Assembly: GCA_023391835.1 (NCBI GenBank)
Contig: JAEWAE010000079.1
Span: 1 to 64,000 of the forward strand
Length of the DNA stretch: 64,000 nucleotides
Direction of reading: 5' to 3'
Origin: Bacillota bacterium
Lineage (GTDB): Bacteria > Bacillota > Clostridia > Oscillospirales > Ethanoligenentaceae
The translations under genes were made by a program, and so were the position numbers. The notes under the pieces were generated by a model. That model saw only the letters and a program-made list of their open reading frames with translations, did no database searches and had not been told where the DNA came from. This document shows, one piece after another, positions 58,004 to 64,000 of this stretch (the first letter of the stretch is position 1; every line of letters begins with the position of its first letter).

Positions 58004-59890
58004 TTGGGCAAAAATATCCGCGGAATCGGCGCCTATGCCGCCATATTCATATTGCTGTTTCTCAGCCTTTTCCTGATTACCCAGAATCAGCCGCAGGAAA
58101 AAAAGCCGCAGTATTCCACCATCATCAGCTATTTTGAGGATGGGGACGTCAAAAATTACAAGCTGGATCTGGGCAGCGGGGAACTGGTGCTGACCAGACG
58201 CTCCGGCGATGTCATCAAGTACACGGTACCGAATATCAATCTGTTTGTGGACCGTGCCTCGACGCTGGTGGATCAGTATAACGACAAGCACCCCGACAGC
58301 CGCATCACCTATGACTATATCCAGGCGTGGCAGGCTCCCTGGTGGTTCAGCTTCCTGCCCTATATCATCATCGCGGTGATATTCGGGCTGCTGTGGATGT
58401 ATATGATCAACCAGGCCAGCGGCGGAGCCGGCGGCGGCAAGGTCATGTCCTTCGGCAAGGCCCGGGTCAAGCAGGTCTCTGACGAAAAGAAAAAGACCAC
58501 CTTCATGGATGTGGCCGGTGCGGACGAAGAAAAAGAGGAACTGCGCGAAATCGTGGAATTCCTCAAAAATCCGCATAAGTATAACGAGCTGGGAGCACGT
58601 ATCCCCAAGGGCGTGCTGTTGGTGGGCCCTCCGGGCACCGGCAAGACGCTGCTCGCCAAGGCGGTCGCCGGCGAAGCGGGCGTGCCTTTCTTTTCCATCT
58701 CCGGCTCCGACTTTGTCGAAATGTTCGTGGGCGTGGGTGCTTCCCGCGTACGCGATCTGTTTGAACAGGCCAAGAAAAACTCACCGAGCATCGTCTTCAT
58801 CGACGAAATCGATGCCGTCGGCCGACACCGCGGCGCCGGCCTTGGCGGTGGCCACGACGAGCGGGAGCAAACGCTGAATCAGTTGCTGGTCGAAATGGAT
58901 GGTTTCGGTGCCAACGAGGGCGTCATCATCATCGCGGCCACCAACCGGCCGGATATCCTCGACCCGGCGCTGCTGCGCCCCGGCCGGTTTGACCGGCAGG
59001 TCTTTGTCGGCGCGCCGGATATCGCCGGCCGCGAGGCCATCCTGCGGGTGCATTCCCGCGGCAAGCCGCTGGCCCCCGACGTGGATCTTAAAGAGATCGC
59101 CAAGACTACCGTCGGCTTCACCGGCGCCGACATCGAGAACCTGCTCAACGAGGCGGCCCTGTTGGCTGCCCGCCGCAACAAGCATGTGATTTCGATGAAG
59201 GAGATCGAGGAAGCCGCCATCAAGGTCATGGTCGGGCCGGAAAAGAAATCCCGCACCATGACCGAGAAGGAAAAGAAGCTGACCGCTTTCCACGAGGCCG
59301 GTCATGCGGTGGTTTCCCACTATCTGAGCACCCAGAATCCCGTGCAGCAGATTTCCATCATTCCCCGCGGGCAGGCGGGCGGTTTTACGCTCAATCCGCC
59401 TGTGGAGGATAAGTATTACGCCACCAAGACCGAAATGTTCGAAGACATCTGCACCATGCTGGGCGGCCGTGTGGCCGAGAGCGTGGCGCTCAATGACATA
59501 TCGACTGGCGCTTCCAACGACATCGAGCGTTCCACCGACATGGCCCGCAAGATGGTCACCCATTATGGCATGAGCGAACGGCTGGGGCCGATCGTCTTCG
59601 GCTCGGGCCACGACGAGGTTTTCCTCGGCCGGGATTTCGCTCAGGCACGCAACTATTCCGAGAATGTGGCCGCCGAGATCGATTCGGAAATCAAGAGTAT
59701 CGTCGATTCGGCCTATGAAAAGACCAAGGATATTCTCAAGGATCACTTCGATAAGCTGACCGAAGTGGCGAATTATCTCTTTAAGCATGAGAAGATGTCG
59801 GGCGAGGAATTCGAACGTGTGTTTGAAGACCCCAATCAGCCGCCCATGAGCACGGATGGGCCCGCGCCCACACCGGCTCCGGCCATGTGA
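58004..59890 (+). CDS. ftsH: ATP-dependent zinc metalloprotease FtsH
   Basis: This 628-residue membrane AAA+ protease degrades misfolded membrane proteins. Two N-terminal membrane segments are seen (AIFILLFLSLFLIT and FLPYIIIAVIFGLLWMYMI). The AAA domain has Walker A GPPGTGKT (about 208-215), Walker B IVFIDEIDAVG and the second region of homology ATNRPDILDPALLRPGRFD. The zinc site is HEAGH (about 430-434). The start is a TTG at 58004 with AGGGAG upstream. The C-terminal end is Pro/Ala-rich. Confidence 0.97.
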   Translation: MGKNIRGIGAYAAIFILLFLSLFLITQNQPQEKKPQYSTIISYFEDGDVKNYKLDLGSGELVLTRRSGDVIKYTVPNINLFVDRASTLVDQYNDKHPDSRITYDYIQAWQAPWWFSFLPYIIIAVIFGLLWMYMINQASGGAGGGKVMSFGKARVKQVSDEKKKTTFMDVAGADEEKEELREIVEFLKNPHKYNELGARIPKGVLLVGPPGTGKTLLAKAVAGEAGVPFFSISGSDFVEMFVGVGASRVRDLFEQAKKNSPSIVFIDEIDAVGRHRGAGLGGGHDEREQTLNQLLVEMDGFGANEGVIIIAATNRPDILDPALLRPGRFDRQVFVGAPDIAGREAILRVHSRGKPLAPDVDLKEIAKTTVGFTGADIENLLNEAALLAARRNKHVISMKEIEEAAIKVMVGPEKKSRTMTEKEKKLTAFHEAGHAVVSHYLSTQNPVQQISIIPRGQAGGFTLNPPVEDKYYATKTEMFEDICTMLGGRVAESVALNDISTGASNDIERSTDMARKMVTHYGMSERLGPIVFGSGHDEVFLGRDFAQARNYSENVAAEIDSEIKSIVDSAYEKTKDILKDHFDKLTEVANYLFKHEKMSGEEFERVFEDPNQPPMSTDGPAPTPAPAM

Positions 59891-59928
59891 CAGCCGTGTG
59901 GCTGGCTCCGGGCTTGTCAGTCCGCACC

Positions 59929-59970
59929 AAACGCTTCGGCAGAGCCGTAAGGCTCCGCCGGGGCGTTTTT
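59929..59970 (+). terminator. Terminator of the rplI-ftsH operon
   Basis: AAACGC with GCGTTT, CGGC with GCCG and AGCC-GTAA-GGCT form an interrupted stem ending in a run of five T. Confidence 0.85.
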
Positions 59971-60041
59971 GTGTCGGTCAAAATACCCGCCCGATTATGT
60001 AAAAAGAATCCGTCCATATGTGGGCATACGACATCCGCCGC

Positions 60042-60071
60042 TTGACAACTCCGCCGTTTTTGGGATACAGT
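60042..60071 (+). promoter_or_regulatory. Promoter of the topoisomerase operon
   Basis: TTGACA (60042-60047) and TACAGT (60066-60071) are 18 bp apart. The leader of about 160 nt before the ATG contains no gene that I can see; the whole gap from 59891 to 60235 holds only the ftsH terminator and this promoter. Confidence 0.6.
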
Positions 60072-60235
60072 AATAAGGCGCCTTTTAAATTCGGTAATTT
60101 CAGGCAGGTAATCGAGTTTCGCAATATTCTGTTTTCCGCCGCAGACGGATATACAAAACACGGGCTTTTTTAATCGGTCTGAAATCATTGCAGGCGCCAG
60201 ATTTGCCCATATCGGGCCGGAAAGACGGGGAACGC

Positions 60236-62221
60236 ATGGCAAAGACACAGGCAAACGAATACGGCAACGAGAGCATTTCCTCTCTGAAGGGTGCCGACCG
60301 TGTGCGCCGCCGCCCGGGCGTGATATTCGGCTCGGACGGCCTGGAGGGCTGCGAGCATTCGATATTTGAAATCCTCAGTAATTCCATCGACGAGGCGCGG
60401 GAAGGCTTCGGCACCCGCATACTCATCACACGCTATCGGGATCATTCAGTGGAAGTGCGCGATTTTGGGCGTGGGATTCCGGTGGATTATAATCCGATCG
60501 AAAAGCGCTATAACTGGGAGCTTGTATTTTGCGAGCTGTATGCCGGCGGCAAATACAATACCCAGGGTGCGGAAAATTACGAGTATTCCCTCGGCCTCAA
60601 CGGCTTGGGTGCCTGCGCGACTCAGTATGCCTCCGAATACACCGACGTGGAAGTCAAGCGCGACGGCTACCGCTATCAGCTCCATTTTGAGCACGGCGAA
60701 AACGTGGGGGGCCTCAAAAAGACGCCCTATGCCGGCAAAGACACTGGCAGCTGCACCCGTTGGAAGCCCGATCTGCAGGTATTTACCGAGATCGACGTAC
60801 CTCTGGAATATTACCAGGATGTGCTCAAACGCCAAGCGGTTGTCAACGCCGGGCTGGTGTTTGAGCTGCGCGACGAGACCGAGACCGGCTTTGAGACCAG
60901 CGAATTCTGCTACCCCAACGGTATCGAGGATTATGTGCAGGAGCTGGCGGGGGAGGACGCGCTGACGCCTGTGCAGCATTGGCAGGCCGAGCGCAGCGGC
61001 CGCGATCGGGCGGACAAGCCCGAGTATAAGGTCAAGATGAATGTGGCGCTGTGTTTTCACAACCGGGTCAATCTCATCGAGTATTATCACAACTCGAGCT
61101 TCCTTGAGCACGGCGGCGCGCCGGAAAAAGCCGTACGCAGCGCGTTTGTCTCGCAGATCGACGCCTATCTCAAGCAGAATAACAAATATCTTAAGGGCGA
61201 AAGCCGCATTAGCTTTCAGGATGTGGAGGATTGTCTGCTGCTGGTGAGTTCCTCATTTTCCACCCAGACCAGCTATGAAAACCAGACCAAGAAATCCATC
61301 ACCAATAAATTCATTCAGGAGGCCATGACCGATTTCCTGCGCCATTCGCTGGAAATCTATTTCATCGAGAACCCGGCGGAGGCCGACCGCATCGCGGCTC
61401 AGGTGCTGGTCAACAAGCACAGCCGCGAGAACGCCGAAAAGACCCGCCTCAACCTCAAAAAGAAGCTTTCGGGCTCCCTCGACATGGCCAACCGGGTGCA
61501 GAAATTCGTCGACTGCCGCACCAAGGATACCTCCCGGCGGGAATTATACATCGTGGAGGGCGATTCCGCACTGGGGGCCTGCAAGCTCGGGCGGGACGCC
61601 GAGTTCCAGGCCATCATACCCGTGCGCGGCAAGATTTTGAATTGCCTCAAGGCCGAATACGACCGCATTTTTAAAAACGACATTATCACCGACCTTATCA
61701 AGGTGCTGGGCTGCGGGGTGGAAGTCAAAGCCAAAGCCAACCGCGATCTGCACACCTTCGACCTTTCGCAACTGCGGTGGAATAAAGTCATCATCTGCAC
61801 CGATGCGGACGTGGATGGGTTCCAGATCCGGGCGCTGATTCTGACTATGCTCTACCGTCTGGTGCCCACCCTCATCGAAAAGGGCCTTGTCTTTATTGCC
61901 GAGTCGCCGCTTTATGAGATCAACGAGAAGGCCACCACCTATTTCGCCTATAATGATAAGGAAAAATCGGACGTGCTCGCCAAGCTCAAGGGCCGCAAAT
62001 ATACCATCCAGCGTTCCAAGGGGCTGGGCGAAAACGATCCCGACATGATGTGGGAAACCACCATGAATCCCAAGACCCGCCGGCTTATCCGCGTGACGCC
62101 AGACGACGTGCAGCGCACGGCGGCCATGTTCGAGCTGCTGCTGGGGGAAAATCTCGCCGGCCGCAAGGAATTTATTGCCGAAAACGGCGGCCAGTATCTG
62201 GAGCTTGCCGATGTGTCCTGA
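60236..62221 (+). CDS. Type IIA DNA topoisomerase subunit B, divergent GyrB/ParE-like
   Basis: This 661-residue ATPase subunit pairs with the next gene to change DNA topology. The GHKL ATPase domain shows RVRRRPGVIFGS, EILSNSIDEAREGFG, DFGRGIPVDYNPIEKRYNWE and SLGLNGLGACATQYASE, each departing from the usual GyrB/ParE text. The Toprim domain has VEGDSALGACKLGRDAEFQA (Glu about 443) and DADVDGFQIRALILTM. GGGGAA precedes the ATG at 60236. It is closer in layout to ParE than to GyrB because no long insert is present, but its divergence makes assignment uncertain. Confidence 0.85.
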   Translation: MAKTQANEYGNESISSLKGADRVRRRPGVIFGSDGLEGCEHSIFEILSNSIDEAREGFGTRILITRYRDHSVEVRDFGRGIPVDYNPIEKRYNWELVFCELYAGGKYNTQGAENYEYSLGLNGLGACATQYASEYTDVEVKRDGYRYQLHFEHGENVGGLKKTPYAGKDTGSCTRWKPDLQVFTEIDVPLEYYQDVLKRQAVVNAGLVFELRDETETGFETSEFCYPNGIEDYVQELAGEDALTPVQHWQAERSGRDRADKPEYKVKMNVALCFHNRVNLIEYYHNSSFLEHGGAPEKAVRSAFVSQIDAYLKQNNKYLKGESRISFQDVEDCLLLVSSSFSTQTSYENQTKKSITNKFIQEAMTDFLRHSLEIYFIENPAEADRIAAQVLVNKHSRENAEKTRLNLKKKLSGSLDMANRVQKFVDCRTKDTSRRELYIVEGDSALGACKLGRDAEFQAIIPVRGKILNCLKAEYDRIFKNDIITDLIKVLGCGVEVKAKANRDLHTFDLSQLRWNKVIICTDADVDGFQIRALILTMLYRLVPTLIEKGLVFIAESPLYEINEKATTYFAYNDKEKSDVLAKLKGRKYTIQRSKGLGENDPDMMWETTMNPKTRRLIRVTPDDVQRTAAMFELLLGENLAGRKEFIAENGGQYLELADVS

Positions 62222-62275
62222 CCGGGGGCCGGCCGGACGATTTGCCTGATTTTTATATGATTCGGAAGTGATCAC

Positions 62276-64000
62276 ATGCCGCGCAGGATTCACCATAAAG
62301 AAGAGGAAGGCCGCACCGGGCGTTCCAACGCCCGCATTGAGGGCGCCGGCAGCGTGGTGGAACAGAAAATCACCCGCACGCTCGAGATCAATTATATGCC
62401 CTATGCCATGAGCGTCATCGTGTCCCGCGCCATCCCGGAAATCGACGGTTTCAAGCCGTCGCACCGCAAACTGCTATACACAATGTATAAGATGGGCCTT
62501 TTAACCGGCCCCCGTACCAAATCGGCCAATGTGGTGGGCCAGACCATGCGGCTCAACCCCCACGGCGACGCGGCCATTTATGAGACGATGGTTCGGCTTT
62601 CCCGGGGCAATGAGACGCTGCTCCACCCCTATGTGGATTCCAAGGGCAATTTCGGCAAGGCATATTCCCGGGATATGGCCTATGCGGCTGCCCGTTACAC
62701 CGAGGTGAAGCTCGACTCGATCTGCACCGAGCTTTTCGATGACATCGACAAGGACACGGTGGATTTTGTCGACAACTACGACAGCACCACGAAGGAACCG
62801 CTGCTGCTGCCGGTGGCATTTCCCTCGGTGCTGGTCAACGCCAACACCGGCATCGCCGTGGGTATGGCAAGCTCCATCTGCCCTTTCAATCTCGCAGAGG
62901 TCTGCGAGGCTGCCATGCGCCTGATGAAGCACCCGGACGTCGACCTGCTGCCCGTGCTCAAGGCGCCGGATTTCCCCGGCGGGGGGCTTATCCTTTATGA
63001 CCGCAAGGCTTTGGAAGAAATCTATGCGACCGGCCGCGGCAGCGTGCGGGTGAGGGCGCGCGCGGCGGTGAACACCGCTGACAACTGCATCGAAATCACC
63101 GAGATCCCGCCCACCACCACGGTGGAGGCCATCATCGACAAAATCGTCGAGCTCAGCCGGTCCGGCCGGCTGCGCGAAGTGGCCGATGTGCGGGATGAGA
63201 CCGATCTTTCGGGTCTCAAAATCACCATCGACCTCAAACGCGGGGCCGACGGCGAAAAGCTGCTGGCCCGGCTTTACCGCATGACTCCGCTGGAAGACAG
63301 CTTTGCCTGCAACTTCAACGTCCTCATCGGCGGCACCCCGCGGGTCATGGGCGTGAGGGAACTGCTCGGGGAATGGACGGCGTTCCGCACCGAGTGTGTG
63401 CGCCGCCGGCTCTATTTCGACTTGGGTCACTGCAAGGAAAAGCTCCATCTGCTTCAGGGGCTGGGCCGGATTCTGCTCGACATCGACAAGGCGGTGCGCA
63501 TCGTGCGCCAGACCGAAGAAGAGGCCGAGGTGGTGCCCAACCTGATGATCGGTTTCGGCATCGACCAGACGCAGGCCGAGTATGTGGCCGAGATCCGCCT
63601 GCGGCACCTTAACCGGGAATACATCCTCCAGCGCACGCAGGAGACGGAAAAGCTCGAAAAGCAGATCGCCGAGCTGGAGGCGACGCTGGGCGACCGGGCA
63701 AAGATACTCGACATCATCGCCGGGGAGCTCAAAGAGATTGCCCGTAAATACGGCAAGCCCCGCCGCAGCTTTATCGTCTATGAGGATACGGTGCGAGAAG
63801 AAGAGGCGGCCGACGAGGCGGAGGATTACCCTGTGAACGTCTTTGTGTCGCGGGACGGGTATTTCAAAAAAATTACGCCTCAGTCGCTGCGTGTTTCCGG
63901 CGAACAGAAGCTCAAAGAGGGCGACGAGATGCGCTGGACGTACGAAACCTCCAATCTGGCCGACCTGCTGCTTTTCACTGACCGCTGCCAGGTCTATAAG
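62276..64000 (+). CDS. Type IIA DNA topoisomerase subunit A, divergent GyrA/ParC-like, cut by the window edge
   Basis: The frame is open for 575 codons and runs off the right edge. ITRTLEINYMPYAMSVIVSR and AIPEIDGFKPSHRKLLYTMY are the usual start of the breakage-reunion domain; LNPHGDAAIYETMVRLSRGN and KGNFGKAYSRDMAYAAARYT follow. The catalytic tyrosine is residue 141 in ARYTEVKL. The spacing of conserved blocks resembles ParC/GyrA, but the text differs as much as that of its partner. GGAAGTGA precedes the ATG, 54 nt after the subunit B gene. The C-terminal DNA-wrapping part lies outside the window. Confidence 0.88.
   Translation, partial: MPRRIHHKEEEGRTGRSNARIEGAGSVVEQKITRTLEINYMPYAMSVIVSRAIPEIDGFKPSHRKLLYTMYKMGLLTGPRTKSANVVGQTMRLNPHGDAAIYETMVRLSRGNETLLHPYVDSKGNFGKAYSRDMAYAAARYTEVKLDSICTELFDDIDKDTVDFVDNYDSTTKEPLLLPVAFPSVLVNANTGIAVGMASSICPFNLAEVCEAAMRLMKHPDVDLLPVLKAPDFPGGGLILYDRKALEEIYATGRGSVRVRARAAVNTADNCIEITEIPPTTTVEAIIDKIVELSRSGRLREVADVRDETDLSGLKITIDLKRGADGEKLLARLYRMTPLEDSFACNFNVLIGGTPRVMGVRELLGEWTAFRTECVRRRLYFDLGHCKEKLHLLQGLGRILLDIDKAVRIVRQTEEEAEVVPNLMIGFGIDQTQAEYVAEIRLRHLNREYILQRTQETEKLEKQIAELEATLGDRAKILDIIAGELKEIARKYGKPRRSFIVYEDTVREEEAADEAEDYPVNVFVSRDGYFKKITPQSLRVSGEQKLKEGDEMRWTYETSNLADLLLFTDRCQVYK

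Overview
The window looks like a high-GC, endospore-forming member of the Clostridia (an Oscillospirales-type anaerobe is my best guess). Support comes from gene order and gene content. There is a classical Firmicutes block yqfC-yqfD-phoH-ybeY-dgkA-era-yqzL-recO-mutS2. There are also ylbJ, RNase J, GdpP followed by rplI-dnaB, and tilS-hpt-ftsH. Strong GGAGG-type ribosome binding sites and TTGACA/TATAAT promoters are seen throughout. No rRNA, tRNA, CRISPR array, intact insertion sequence or prophage was recognised.

Layout. Positions 1-7,400 carry housekeeping genes: a cyclophilin lipoprotein, a PcrA/UvrD-like helicase, a GNAT acetyltransferase, RarA and class III fructose-1,6-bisphosphatase. 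Positions 7,550-18,580 form a pectin-utilisation locus. It has a membrane-bound AraC sensor-regulator resembling Bacillus YesS, a sugar-binding lipoprotein with two permeases, a GH28 polygalacturonase, a GH105-esterase fusion protein and a pectinesterase. The three enzymes are translationally coupled by ATGA overlaps and lack signal peptides, so the pathway appears to import methylated or acetylated oligogalacturonides and finish their breakdown inside the cell. The transporter ATPase is not encoded here and is presumably shared. A decayed LUD-domain gene follows.

Positions 19,000-31,000 hold cell-wall and sporulation genes (a D-Ala-D-Ala carboxypeptidase, YlbJ, YqfC, YqfD) and the phoH-to-mutS2 block. 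Positions 31,000-49,400 are a patchwork of metabolic and envelope genes: galT, nadE, an HD-GYP protein, a homocysteine methyltransferase/MTHF reductase fusion, a corrinoid methyltransferase-like protein, mnmA, uppP, a cysteine desulfurase, rnhA, a ZIP transporter and a nucleotidyltransferase/phosphomutase fusion. Positions 49,400-64,000 hold rnjA behind a promoter-driven leader of about 450 nt, then gdpP, rplI, dnaB, tilS, hpt, ftsH and a divergent type IIA topoisomerase pair. The second subunit of that pair runs off the right edge.

The best leads are the intracellular pectin pathway with its bifunctional GH105-esterase, the long rnjA leader, paired direct repeats upstream of the pectin operons, a long IS-end-like inverted repeat acting as a terminator at 32,056-32,107, a small basic 55-residue gene, and the divergent topoisomerase. 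All product names come from motif reading and remembered families. No database search was run.
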